64,000 nt of DNA, from positions 15,735 to 79,734 of the forward strand of contig NZ_JBDIAQ010000002.1 in NCBI RefSeq assembly GCF_039812505.1. Direction: 5' to 3'. Numbering within the stretch: the stretch's first letter is position 1; each line of letters starts with the position of its first letter. This stretch comes from Intrasporangium_A sp039812505 (GTDB lineage: Bacteria > Actinomycetota > Actinomycetes > Actinomycetales > Dermatophilaceae). The position numbers and the translations under genes are program-made. Under the pieces are notes generated by a model. The model did not search any database and had not been told where the DNA came from. It worked only from the letters and a program-made list of their open reading frames with translations. Of this stretch, positions 16,769 through 24,929 are shown in pieces.

Positions 16769-17220
16769 CGGACCCCCTCCCCGACCGGCGCGTCCCTGCC
16801 GGTCGGCTCGCTCCGCGGCGCGGGCTGCGCGCCCTGCTCCCGCTCCCGGCGGGAGCGCTGCGCCGCGGCGAGGTCGCGCAGGCCCGTCGCGGCGAGGTCG
16901 ACGACCTCGGCGAGCCGGTCGACGGTGTCCGGGTTCAAGCGCTGCACGAAGGCGATGACCTGACAGACCGGACAGACCGTGCAGGCCGCGGGCCGCCGGC
17001 CACCGCACGTGCATCCGCCGCCGGTGTCGCCGGTGTCGTCGTCCGGGCGCCCGAGGGGGCTGCCGGCCCGGTCTCCGGACGTTGCGGCAGGTCCTCGCCC
17101 TGCGGCGGCCGGGCCGAGCCCGGTGAGCTCCGAGAGCAGGTCGACGAGCCGGGCCGCCTCCTCGGCGACCGTGCCGACGCCGGGGGCAGTCCCGTCGCGA
17201 CCGTTCGTGCTGGTCGTCAC
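16765..17220 (-). CDS. Small cysteine-motif protein, unknown (possibly DUF5304-like)
   Basis: Protein of 151 residues. The first 35 residues form an amphipathic helix (EEAARLVDLLSELTGLG). A disordered glycine-rich linker is followed by CTCGG and CTVCPVCQVIAFVQRLNP, four to five cysteines that could bind zinc or an iron-sulphur centre. A helical segment (VDRLAEVVDLAATGLRDLAAA) and a charged tail end the protein. It starts at GTG overlapping the SRPBCC stop and ends overlapping the glucokinase start, so translation of the three is tightly coupled. Similar proteins occur in this position in other actinobacteria; I cannot give a function. Confidence 0.72.
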   Translation of the reverse strand: MTTSTNGRDGTAPGVGTVAEEAARLVDLLSELTGLGPAAAGRGPAATSGDRAGSPLGRPDDDTGDTGGGCTCGGRRPAACTVCPVCQVIAFVQRLNPDTVDRLAEVVDLAATGLRDLAAAQRSRREREQGAQPAPRSEPTGRDAPVGEGVR

Positions 17221-17669
17221 GCGGGCCCGGCCTCGACCCGCCTCTTGAGCTCCTTGAGGGCGGTGTCGATGATGACCTTCTCCGCCTTGCGTTTGAGCAG
17301 GCCGAGCATGGGGATCTTCAGGTCGACCGCGAGACGGTAGGTGACCGTCGTTGCGTCGTCGGACCGGGCCAGCGTGTAGGACCCGTCGAGGGCGGACAGG
17401 ACGGTCGCCGAGACCATCGTCCACGACACGACCCCGGAACCGTCCTCGACGATGTCCCAGTCGTAGGCGAGGACGTACGTGTCCTTGATCGCGCCCGCGT
17501 CCAGGGTGAACTCGACCTGGTCGGCCCAGCCGTCGCCCTCCTCGGAGAGGACCGCGGCGCGCTTCACGTCCCCGGCCCACTCGGGGTAGGCCTCGAAGTC
17601 CGCGATCACGTCGAGCACCTCGGCCGGCGGCGCATCGATGGTGATGGTGCTCTCGGTCCGGTTTGCCAT
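17217..17669 (-). CDS. SRPBCC (START/polyketide cyclase-like) protein
   Basis: Protein of 150 residues beginning STITIDAPPAEVLDVIADFEAYPEW, the classic opening of the SRPBCC helix-grip fold, with alternating strands and a long C-terminal helix (GLLKRKAEKVIIDTALKELK). The fold binds hydrophobic ligands. By position it corresponds to Rv2185c. It is the first gene of a four-gene operon with ATGA/GTGA overlaps and has a leaderless promoter. It is divergent from the fadD15-type ligase 73 bp away, which hints at lipid handling, but no ligand can be named. Confidence 0.88.
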   Translation of the reverse strand: MANRTESTITIDAPPAEVLDVIADFEAYPEWAGDVKRAAVLSEEGDGWADQVEFTLDAGAIKDTYVLAYDWDIVEDGSGVVSWTMVSATVLSALDGSYTLARSDDATTVTYRLAVDLKIPMLGLLKRKAEKVIIDTALKELKRRVEAGPA

Positions 17670-17676
17670 GCGCCGA

Positions 17677-17682
17677 AGACTA
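17677..17682 (-). promoter_or_regulatory. -10 of the SRPBCC operon (leaderless type)
   Basis: TAGTCT seven bases before the SRPBCC ATG. Confidence 0.55.
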
Positions 17683-17705
17683 GCGCCTCGTCGTCGGCAG
17701 CCGGG

Positions 17706-17711
17706 TAGGGT
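17706..17711 (+). promoter_or_regulatory. -10 of fadD15-type gene
   Basis: TAGGGT about 31 bases before the GTG. A leader with AAGGAG at 17731-17736 would follow. Confidence 0.5.
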
Positions 17712-17742
17712 GCAAGCACCAGTCCCGGGCAAGGAGCCAGTC

Positions 17743-19533
17743 GTGAACGAAGCCGTCGTGGAAGCACTCGTCCCGGCCACCACCGAGGGTAGCCTTGCCG
17801 ACCTGCCGCGACGCAACGCCCGGCTCGACCCGTACGGGATCGCGTTCTCGAAGAAGACCTCGAGCGGGTCGTGGTCCCACGTGACGTGGTCGGAGTTCGC
17901 AGCCGAGGTCGACGCGGTCGCCAAGGGCCTGATCGCGCAGGGCGTGGCGGCCGGGGACCGGGTCGGGCTGATGTCGCGCACCCGGTACGAGTGGACCCTC
18001 GTCGACTTCGCCGTCTGGCGGGCCGGTGCGGTCACCGTACCGATCTACGAGACCTCGTCCGCAGACCAGGTCCAGTGGATCCTCGGCGACTCGGGGGCCC
18101 ACGTAGTGGTCGTCGAGACCGAGCGGCACGAGGCGGTCGTCGACCAGGTGAGGGAGTCCCTGCCCGCCCTGCGCCAGATCGTCCGGATCGAGGACGGCGG
18201 CATCGAGGGACTCCGGGAGCAGGGACAGGGCGTGCCCGACGCCGACCTGGACGACCGGTCCTCGTCCCTCGGCCGCGCCAGCATCGCGACGATCATCTAC
18301 ACCTCCGGCACGACGGGTCGCCCCAAGGGGTGCCAGCTGACCCACGACAACTTCCTCGCGCTGGCCGAGAACGCCATCGAGAAGCTGAGCGACGTGGTCC
18401 GCGCCCACGGCTCCTCCACCCTGCTCTTCCTGCCCCTCGCGCACGTCTTCGCCCGGTTCATCGAGGTGCTGTGCGTGGCGGCCCGGGCGCGGATGGGACA
18501 CTCGTCCGACATCAGGGCGTTGCTCGACGACTTCGCGACCTTCCGGCCGACCTTCGTCCTCGCGGTGCCCCGCGTCTTCGAGAAGATCTACAACTCGGCC
18601 GAGGCGAAGGCGTCCGCGGACGGCAAGGGCAAGATCTTCCTGCGCGCCGTCGCGGTCGCGATCGCCTACAGCGAGGCTCTCGACCGGGGACGTTCCGGGC
18701 TGCCGCTGCGAGCCCAGCACGTGGTCTTCGACCGACTCGTCTACGGCAAGCTGCGGGCCGCGATGGGAGGCCAGGTCAGCTATGCCGTCTCGGGCGGCGG
18801 ACCGCTCGGGACCCGGCTCGGCCACTTCTTCCGCGGGATCGGCGTGACGATCCTGGAGGGCTACGGGCTGACCGAGACGACGGCGCCCATCACCGTCAAC
18901 ACACCGGACAAGGTCAAGATCGGCACCGTCGGGCCGCCGTTGCCGGGGTGCGGCATCCGCATCGACACGGACGGTGAGGTGCTGGCCCGAGGGGTCGGCG
19001 TGTTCGTCGGCTACCACGACAACGAGCAGGCCACCCGCGAGGCGATGGACGACGGCTGGCTCCGCACCGGTGACCTCGGCGAGCTCGACTCGGACGGCTA
19101 CCTGAAGATCACTGGTCGCAAGAAGGAGCTGATCGTCACGGCGGGCGGCAAGAACGTCGCGCCGGCCGTGCTGGAGGACCGGCTCCGCGCCCACCCGCTC
19201 GTGTCCCAGTGCATCGTCGTGGGTGAGGGCAAGCCGTTCATCGCGGTCCTGATCACGCTGGACGCCGAGATGTGGCCGCTGTGGACCAAGGCGCACGGGC
19301 TCGCGGACCTGTCGATCGGCGACGCACCGAAGAACCCGGTCGTCCTCGAGGCCCTGCAGGCGGCGATCGACCGAGCCAACGAGGCCGTCAGCCGCGCGGA
19401 GTCGATCCGGAAGTTCGCGATCCTGCCCGACGACTTCACCGAGGAGAACGGATACCTGACGCCGTCCCTGAAGATGAAGCGTCCGCTCGTGCTCAAGGAC
19501 TTCGCCGAGGACGTCGAGAACCTCTACCGCTGA
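17743..19533 (+). CDS. fadD15: Long-chain acyl-CoA ligase (FadD15 type)
   Basis: AMP-forming ligase of 596 residues, typical for the AMP-binding long-chain family. The P-loop IIYTSGTTGRPKGC lies near residue 184, the adenine motif GYGLTETTAP near 373, and GWLRTGDLGELDSDGYLKITGRKKELIV near 443, followed by the C-terminal lysine region. It activates fatty acids as acyl-CoA for lipid synthesis or degradation. The GTG was chosen for its AAGGAG seven bases upstream. It matches Rv2187 by position. The last ten bases overlap the convergent lipoprotein gene. Confidence 0.93.
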   Translation: MNEAVVEALVPATTEGSLADLPRRNARLDPYGIAFSKKTSSGSWSHVTWSEFAAEVDAVAKGLIAQGVAAGDRVGLMSRTRYEWTLVDFAVWRAGAVTVPIYETSSADQVQWILGDSGAHVVVVETERHEAVVDQVRESLPALRQIVRIEDGGIEGLREQGQGVPDADLDDRSSSLGRASIATIIYTSGTTGRPKGCQLTHDNFLALAENAIEKLSDVVRAHGSSTLLFLPLAHVFARFIEVLCVAARARMGHSSDIRALLDDFATFRPTFVLAVPRVFEKIYNSAEAKASADGKGKIFLRAVAVAIAYSEALDRGRSGLPLRAQHVVFDRLVYGKLRAAMGGQVSYAVSGGGPLGTRLGHFFRGIGVTILEGYGLTETTAPITVNTPDKVKIGTVGPPLPGCGIRIDTDGEVLARGVGVFVGYHDNEQATREAMDDGWLRTGDLGELDSDGYLKITGRKKELIVTAGGKNVAPAVLEDRLRAHPLVSQCIVVGEGKPFIAVLITLDAEMWPLWTKAHGLADLSIGDAPKNPVVLEALQAAIDRANEAVSRAESIRKFAILPDDFTEENGYLTPSLKMKRPLVLKDFAEDVENLYR

Positions 19534-20792
19534 GGCGCGCCGCGCGCCAGCCCGGCGATGCGCGCCCGCCAGGCGGCGAGCTCGGGGCCCTCCCCGCCGA
19601 GGGATCGGAACGCGGACGGTACCCCGTGGTCCGAAGCCGCACGGTAGAAGGCGAGCAGCCCGCCCGGCCCGTGCCGTCCGGCGATCGCGCGGCACGCCAG
19701 GAGCGCCAGCCCGTATGCCGCCGACAACGTGCCGCGGCCCGGCTCGAACTGTGCGTCGGAGGGCCACCGAGTCGGCGTACCGTCGCGCCGCACCACCTCG
19801 AGAGCCGGCGCGACGACGGTGGCCTCGGGCAGCGCCAGGCCGTGGTACGCGACGTACTCGGCGATCCCCTCGGACAGCCAGAGGGGCACCGCGTGACGGG
19901 CCCCCGAACGGTGCGGTCGCCCGCGCAGCGCCAGGTGCGTCAGCTCGTGCGTCAGCACGACCTCGCGACCCGCCGCGGCCAGCTCGGACCAGGCCGTGGG
20001 AAGGACGACGACCCGGTCGGCTCCCGCCGTGCCGTCCGGGCCGAGCGGGCCGTCGGTGACGGCAGCCACTCCGGCGAGCGTGTCGGCGCTGCGGCCGAGC
20101 AGCCGCGCCGCGAGGTCGTCGGTGCCGGGTACGAGGACGACGGCAGGATGCATCGCACCGAGGACCCGGCCGACCCGGTCCAGCGCCGTCTGCGTCTGCC
20201 GGGCGACGGCTGCCGCCCGGGCGGGCGTGCCGGAGGTCACCACGAGTGTCGCTGCGCTCCGATGCACCTGCAGGCGGGGCAGGTCCCAGGGCTGGGGGCG
20301 GTCCAGCGGACGCGACCCGGTGACGACGACCCCGGACGGTGCGGCCGAGTCCTCGGCCACGGTGACCTCCAGGGCGAACCGACGCGACATCGCGTCGAAG
20401 CCGGCGAGCCGGTAGGAGAGGCTGACGGCCATCCGCTCGCGGCCCGCACCGGGTCGGCCCGGATCGAGTGAGCGGACATCGGTCACCGCGACGTCGCCGA
20501 CGCGGAGCAACCGCATCCGCTCGAAGAGCCGGCGCTGCGCGTCTGCCTGCGCGTCGTCGACACCCTGCAGCCAGCTGCCCAGATCTCCGTGGCGCAGGCC
20601 CTCGAGGCGTGCCACGAACAGGTCGTGGACCGCGACCTCCCGGCCGGTGGCGCCACGGGCAGCGCCGGACTGGGCCGGTTCCGGATGACCTGACCCGAGC
20701 TGCGTCGCCGAACGCCCGGGCCAGCCGCATCCGCCGACCAGGACGACCACGGCGAGCACCACGGTCAGGGTGGCGGTCGCGAGACGGCGCAT
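19524..20792 (-). CDS. Exported metalloprotease-like lipoprotein
   Basis: Protein of 422 residues with a signal peptide ending in the lipobox LVGGC near residue 22, so it is probably anchored outside the membrane. The N-terminal half resembles nothing I can name. The C-terminal half has the gluzincin motif HELTHLAL (HExxH) near residue 282, then LWLSEGIAEYVAYHG, whose glutamate would be the third zinc ligand. It could be a cell-wall or secreted-protein peptidase; activity is inferred from motifs only. It follows the 91-residue cysteine protein by two bases on the same strand and converges on the acyl-CoA ligase gene. Confidence 0.82.
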   Translation of the reverse strand: MRRLATATLTVVLAVVVLVGGCGWPGRSATQLGSGHPEPAQSGAARGATGREVAVHDLFVARLEGLRHGDLGSWLQGVDDAQADAQRRLFERMRLLRVGDVAVTDVRSLDPGRPGAGRERMAVSLSYRLAGFDAMSRRFALEVTVAEDSAAPSGVVVTGSRPLDRPQPWDLPRLQVHRSAATLVVTSGTPARAAAVARQTQTALDRVGRVLGAMHPAVVLVPGTDDLAARLLGRSADTLAGVAAVTDGPLGPDGTAGADRVVVLPTAWSELAAAGREVVLTHELTHLALRGRPHRSGARHAVPLWLSEGIAEYVAYHGLALPEATVVAPALEVVRRDGTPTRWPSDAQFEPGRGTLSAAYGLALLACRAIAGRHGPGGLLAFYRAASDHGVPSAFRSLGGEGPELAAWRARIAGLARGAPQR

Positions 20793-20794
20793 CG

Positions 20795-21070
20795 TCAGCC
20801 GACGGCCCGCCCGTGCCCGGCTCGGGCGCGCGGACCTCGAGGATCACGCACCGCCTCGGCCGCCCGTGCGACCGCGGGGGTCAGCAGGCCGGCCGAGAGC
20901 AGGATCGCGACCGCCCGTCGCTCCGCGTGGTCCAGCGGCAGGCCGTGGGCAGTGCCGGCGCCCGTGCCGACCGCCTCGGGTCCCGCCGGCAGGGCGTCCA
21001 GGGCGGTCACCAGGCAGTCGGCACAACGGACCTCGCGGACCGGACAGGTGCTGCAGTCGACGAGCATCAT
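20795..21070 (-). CDS. Small CxxC protein, unknown function
   Basis: Protein of 91 residues. The N-terminus has the compact cysteine pattern CSTCPVREVRCADC (four cysteines at 6, 9, 16 and 19), suited to binding one zinc or iron-sulphur cluster. A helical alanine-rich middle (ERRAVAILLSAGLLTPAVARA) and a basic tail follow. Similar short proteins sit next to the UvrC-like nuclease gene in many actinobacteria, but I know no function. Two adjacent ATG codons follow GGAGGAGG. It probably forms an operon with the downstream lipoprotein and is divergent from the nuclease gene. Confidence 0.75.
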   Translation of the reverse strand: MMLVDCSTCPVREVRCADCLVTALDALPAGPEAVGTGAGTAHGLPLDHAERRAVAILLSAGLLTPAVARAAEAVRDPRGPRARAGHGRAVG

Positions 21071-21183
21071 GATCGCCTCCTCCTTCGTCGTCGATGCGAT
21101 CGCTCGGTCCCCACGTTAGGTGGCTCCTCCGACAGGGCCTCTCCGACAGGGCGTGCCTCCCGGACGCTGTCGGTGGGCCGCCC

Positions 21184-21189
21184 TACGGT
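21184..21189 (+). promoter_or_regulatory. -10 of the DEDDh/GIY-YIG nuclease gene (leaderless type)
   Basis: TACGGT six bases before ATG 21196, which decides this start over an earlier in-frame ATG at 21094. Confidence 0.55.
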
Positions 21190-21195
21190 CGGCAC

Positions 21196-22947
21196 ATGCA
21201 GGCGATCCAGAGCACCTTCGAGCACCTGGGCACCTCGTTGGCCGAGGTCACCTTCGTGGTGGTGGACCTGGAGTCGACAGGTGGCAGCCCGACCGACTGC
21301 CGGATCACCGAGATCGGGGCGGTGAAGGTGCGCGGCGGGGAGGTGCTCGGCGAGTTCCAGACCCTGGTCAACCCGGCCGAGCCGATCCCGGCCTTCATCT
21401 CCGTCCTGACGGGTATCACCGATGCGATGGTCGCCGCTGCCCCACCGATCGAGTCGGTCCTGCCCGCCTTCCTCGAGTTCGCCCGCGGCAGCGTCCTCGT
21501 GGCGCACAACGCCGGCTTCGACATCGCCTTCCTGCGAGCGGCCGCGGCACGCACGGCACAGGTCTGGCCGGGGTTCGACGTGCTGGACACCCTCCAGCTC
21601 GCCCGTCGCCTCGTCGGCCGCGACGAGGCGCCCGACCACAAGCTGGCCTCGCTCGCCCGCGTGTTCCGCGCCGACACGGCCCCCGACCACCGTGCCCTGC
21701 ACGACGCCCGGGCCACCGTCGACGTGCTCCACGGCCTCATCGAGCGGGTGGGAAACCTGGGGGTGGGCACCCTCGAGGAGCTGGGCAGCTACACCTCGCG
21801 GGTGACACCGGCCCAGCGCCGCAAGGCCTACCTCGCCGAGGGCCTGCCCCATGCGCCGGGCGTCTACCTGTTCACGGACCACGACGGGGGCGTCCTGTAC
21901 GTCGGGACGAGCCGTGACATCCGGTCCCGGGTGCGCTCGTACTTCACCGCCGCCGAGCAGCGTAGGGGGATGGCCGACATGGTGCGCTCGGCGCAGGGGG
22001 TCAGACCCATCGTGTGCCAGACCGTGCTGGAGGCCCAGGTGCGCGAGGTGCGTCTGATCGACGAGCACGCGCCCCGGTACAACCGCCGGTCCAAGGACGC
22101 CCGTCGCGCCGTCTGGGTGCGGCTGACCCGGGAGCGCTTCCCGAGGCTCTCGATCGTGCGCACGCCGCCGGTCGACGGCTCCGCCTGCATCGGCCCGTTC
22201 CGCTCCCGCACCCGGGCGCAGGAGGCGATCCACGCCGTCCACGAGATCCTGCCCCTGCGGCAGTGCACCAAGCGGATCTCGGGCCGGTCCGCGCCGTGTG
22301 CCCTGCTCGAGATGGGCCGGTGCGGCGCGCCGTGCACGGGGGCTCAGCAGGTGCAGGAGTATGCCGCCCTCGTCGCCGCGTGCGAGGCGGTCTTCCGCGG
22401 TGATGCCCGGCCCGCCGCCGACAAGCTGCAGGCCCGCCTGGCCGAGCTGGCCCGCCAGGAGCGCTTCGAGGACGCGGCGACCGTACGGGACCGGTTCCTG
22501 CAGCTGGTCCGCGGCGCGGCACGGGCCCAGCGTCTCGCGCCGCTGATGGACACGCCCGAGCTCGTCGCCGCGCGCCGGCACCACGACGGCGGCTGGGAGC
22601 TCAGCTGCGTGCGCCACGGCCGGCTGGCCGGCACTGCGGTCACCCCGCGCGGCTCGGACCCGATGCTCGCGCTGCCCACCCTGCGGTCCACCGCTGAGGT
22701 CGTCGTGCCCGATACCGCCGCCCCGGCCGCGCTCCCGGAGGAGACCGAGCTGGTGCTGCGCTGGCTGGAGCGGCCCGATGTCCGCCTCGTGCACCTGGAC
22801 GGCGAGTGGAGCTGCCCCGTCGGAGGGGCCGGCGCGATCCGTCACCGCCTCGAGCCGGCCATGGCCCTTGCCGCGCAGGTGCCCGGCTTCGACGGTGTGG
22901 CCACCGCGGTGGTCCGACCCGGCTCGGCACTGCGCCGCGCCGGATAG
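21196..22947 (+). CDS. DEDDh exonuclease fused to UvrC-like GIY-YIG nuclease
   Basis: Fusion of 583 residues. Residues about 15-180 form a DnaQ-type 3'-5' exonuclease (VVVDLESTGGS, then LVAHNAGFDIAFLR, then the HRALHDARATVD exo III motif). Residues about 215-300 form a GIY-YIG domain (APGVYLFTDHDGGVLYVGTS), followed by a UvrC-like helical region with a UVR-type pair motif. It corresponds to Rv2191. Such fusions are common in actinobacteria and are related to the Cho/UvrC incision nucleases, so a role in DNA repair is likely but unproven here. Its TAG stop is also the start of the next gene's -10. Confidence 0.92.
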   Translation: MQAIQSTFEHLGTSLAEVTFVVVDLESTGGSPTDCRITEIGAVKVRGGEVLGEFQTLVNPAEPIPAFISVLTGITDAMVAAAPPIESVLPAFLEFARGSVLVAHNAGFDIAFLRAAAARTAQVWPGFDVLDTLQLARRLVGRDEAPDHKLASLARVFRADTAPDHRALHDARATVDVLHGLIERVGNLGVGTLEELGSYTSRVTPAQRRKAYLAEGLPHAPGVYLFTDHDGGVLYVGTSRDIRSRVRSYFTAAEQRRGMADMVRSAQGVRPIVCQTVLEAQVREVRLIDEHAPRYNRRSKDARRAVWVRLTRERFPRLSIVRTPPVDGSACIGPFRSRTRAQEAIHAVHEILPLRQCTKRISGRSAPCALLEMGRCGAPCTGAQQVQEYAALVAACEAVFRGDARPAADKLQARLAELARQERFEDAATVRDRFLQLVRGAARAQRLAPLMDTPELVAARRHHDGGWELSCVRHGRLAGTAVTPRGSDPMLALPTLRSTAEVVVPDTAAPAALPEETELVLRWLERPDVRLVHLDGEWSCPVGGAGAIRHRLEPAMALAAQVPGFDGVATAVVRPGSALRRAG

Positions 22948-22950
22948 GGT
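22945..22950 (+). promoter_or_regulatory. -10 of the RAM-domain gene, overlapping a stop codon
   Basis: TAGGGT seven bases before GTG 22958. Its first three bases are the TAG stop of the preceding nuclease gene. Confidence 0.5.
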
Positions 22951-22957
22951 GACCAGC

Positions 22958-23242
22958 GTGATCACCGCCATCGTCATGATCAACTGCGAGGTCGACCGCA
23001 TTCCCGAGGTGGCGGAGGCCATCGCGAACCTCCCCGCCGTCTCGGAGGTCTACTCGGTCACGGGGGACGCCGACCTGATCGCCATCGTCCGGGTCCGCGA
23101 GCACGACCAGTTCGCCGACGTCATCGCCGACCGGCTCAACAAGGTCGCGGGCGTGACCGGCACCTCGACGCACATCGCCTTCCGCACGTACTCCGCGCAC
23201 GACCTGGAGGCGGCGTTCAGCCTCGGGCTCGACGACGCCTGA
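22958..23242 (+). CDS. Lrp/AsnC ligand-binding (RAM) domain protein without HTH
   Basis: Protein of 94 residues consisting only of the effector-binding RAM fold of Lrp/AsnC regulators (AIVMINCEVDRIPEVAEAI, then VYSVTGDADLIAIVRV and VTGTSTHIAFRTYS). The DNA-binding helix-turn-helix is absent, so it probably acts as a small amino-acid-binding oligomer or modulates a full-length regulator. The GTG start has a leaderless promoter just upstream. It converges on trpD with only 15 bp between, which hints at amino acid metabolism, but the ligand is unknown. Confidence 0.88.
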   Translation: MITAIVMINCEVDRIPEVAEAIANLPAVSEVYSVTGDADLIAIVRVREHDQFADVIADRLNKVAGVTGTSTHIAFRTYSAHDLEAAFSLGLDDA

Positions 23243-23257
23243 CCTTCGCCTGCCCGG

Positions 23258-24316
23258 TCACCGCCGACGCTGCGTGGCGGCGACCCAGCGGGACACGAGG
23301 TCGGCAGCGGCACCGCGATCGATCGCCTCGGCCACCCGAGCCATCCCGCCCCGCAGGTCCCGTTCGAAGTCGTCCTGCGTGGGTCCCGAGTCGCCTCCCG
23401 CGACGGCGAGCGCGACACCGGCGTTCAGCACGACCGCGTCGCGCACCGGACCTGTCGCACCCGCGAAGACGTCACGCACGACCCGGGCGTTGTGCCGAGC
23501 GTCCCCACCGCGCAGTGCCGCGACAGGATGCAGCCGCAGGCCGAGACGCTCCGGGTCGACCCGGCGCTCGGTGACCTCGCCGGCGCGCACCCACCACACC
23601 CGGCTCGTCGTCGAGACGGTCACCTCGTCCAGGCCGTCGTCGCCGCGGAAGACCGCCGCATCGGTGCCGCGTTCGGCGAACACCCCCGCCATGAGGGGGG
23701 CCATCCGCGCGTCGGACGAGCCGACGACGGCATACGTCGGCTGGGCGGGGTTGGTGAGCGGACCGAGGAAGTTGAAGGCGGTGCCGACACCCAGGTCGCG
23801 ACGTGGTACCGCGGTGTGGCGGAAGGAGGGGTGGAAGGTCTGGGCGAAGCAGAACGTGATGCCGGCCTCTGCCGCGACCTCGACCACCCGCTCGGGAGCC
23901 AGGGTCAGGTCGACACCGAGTGCCTCGAGGACGTCGGCGGACCCGGACGACGACGACGCCGCGCGGTTGCCGTGCTTGACGACCCGGATGCCGCAGGCGG
24001 CCACCACCATGGCCGCCATGGTCGAGATGTTGACGGTGTGCGCCCGGTCCCCACCGGTGCCGACGATGTCGAGGCTCGGTCCCGGGACCTCGATCCGGCG
24101 GGCATGCGCGAGCATCTGGTCGGCCAGGGCGTGCAACTCGGTGACGCTCTCCCCCTTGGCGCGCAACGCCACGAGGAAGCCGGCGATCTGGGATGGGGTG
24201 GCCTCGCCCGTCATGATCTCCCCCATCGCCCACCGCACCGACTCAGCGTCGAGGTCGTGCCCCGCGAGCAGGGCGGTGAGGACGGCCGGCCAGGTGGCTC
24301 CCGGCTCCCGGCTCAT
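23258..24316 (-). CDS. trpD: Anthranilate phosphoribosyltransferase
   Basis: Second enzyme of the tryptophan branch, joining anthranilate and PRPP. It has 352 residues, the usual length. PRPP-binding motif DIVGTGGD lies near residue 82, followed by VNISTMAAMVVAACG, VKHGNRAASSSSGSADVLEALG and FLGPLTNPA. It corresponds to Rv2192c. It lies three bases after the pseudo-receiver gene on the same strand and is presumably cotranscribed with it. The other trp genes are not in the window, so trpD stands apart from them as in mycobacteria. Confidence 0.95.
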   Translation of the reverse strand: MSREPGATWPAVLTALLAGHDLDAESVRWAMGEIMTGEATPSQIAGFLVALRAKGESVTELHALADQMLAHARRIEVPGPSLDIVGTGGDRAHTVNISTMAAMVVAACGIRVVKHGNRAASSSSGSADVLEALGVDLTLAPERVVEVAAEAGITFCFAQTFHPSFRHTAVPRRDLGVGTAFNFLGPLTNPAQPTYAVVGSSDARMAPLMAGVFAERGTDAAVFRGDDGLDEVTVSTTSRVWWVRAGEVTERRVDPERLGLRLHPVAALRGGDARHNARVVRDVFAGATGPVRDAVVLNAGVALAVAGGDSGPTQDDFERDLRGGMARVAEAIDRGAAADLVSRWVAATQRRR

Positions 24317-24319
24317 GCC

Positions 24320-24763
24320 TCAGGCGACCGGCGTGGTGGTCCGCGCGAGATCCGCGACGGCGGACGCGAGGGCGATCGGGTCGAGCGGGTGCGGCACGGC
24401 GAGGTCGGCCAGCGACCAGGCGGCCAGCCAGCTGTCCTGCGGCCGACCCGTCAGGACGATGACCGGCGGGCAGTCGAAGATCTCGTTCTTCAGCTGCCGA
24501 CAGATGCCCATGCCACCGACCTTGGCCGCCTCGCCGTCCAGGACGAGCATGTCGAAGTGGTCCGTGTGCACGGCCTTCTCCACCGCGGCGTGCGTCGCGC
24601 ACTCGTGCCACCTGACCACCTCGACGTCCTTGGCGGGCCGTCGCCCCACGGCGGCCCGCACCGCGTCGCGCGTCGTGATGTCATCGCTGTAGAGCAGCAC
24701 GGTGACCCGGTGCAGGCCCGAGCCCGCCGCGCGGGGGACGTTGCCGGTCGTCGAAGCGGTCAT
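24320..24763 (-). CDS. Response-regulator-like receiver protein (degenerate)
   Basis: Single-domain protein of 147 residues with a receiver fold: VTVLLYSDDITT carries the paired acidic residues, DMLVLDGEAAKVGGMG the would-be phospho-aspartate, and VIVLTGRP the threonine. The conserved lysine after strand five is missing (LAVPHPLDP), so it may be a pseudo-receiver that switches without standard phosphorylation. It has no output domain. The ATG was chosen because TAGCAT lies seven bases upstream. It is divergent from ctaE and precedes trpD by three bases. Similar proteins sit beside ctaE in other actinobacteria; their role is unknown to me. Confidence 0.78.
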   Translation of the reverse strand: MTASTTGNVPRAAGSGLHRVTVLLYSDDITTRDAVRAAVGRRPAKDVEVVRWHECATHAAVEKAVHTDHFDMLVLDGEAAKVGGMGICRQLKNEIFDCPPVIVLTGRPQDSWLAAWSLADLAVPHPLDPIALASAVADLARTTTPVA

Positions 24764-24770
24764 GCGGGCG

Positions 24771-24776
24771 ATGCTA
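24771..24776 (-). promoter_or_regulatory. -10 of the receiver-trpD operon (leaderless type)
   Basis: TAGCAT seven bases before ATG 24763 on the minus strand. Confidence 0.55.
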
Positions 24777-24929
24777 CCGGCCTTGGGCGAGCCCATCGAC
24801 ACAGCCGCGCCGGACATGGGTAACGTGTGGCCCACCGAGCCGGTTCCGACCGGCCCCGGTCACGAATTGGGCGGCATCCCTTCGGAAAGACGGGGGTCGC
24901 TACCGCACAGCGCACTGAATGTGGGAATA

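Noticed and set aside
17680..20847. 1055-codon open frame on the minus strand
   Set aside because: Shadow of the acyl-CoA ligase and out of frame with the lipoprotein gene; composition is arginine/histidine-rich with no recognisable domain.
21067..23022. 651-codon minus-strand frame opposite the DEDDh/GIY-YIG nuclease
   Set aside because: The plus strand has clear nuclease motifs; the minus translation has none.
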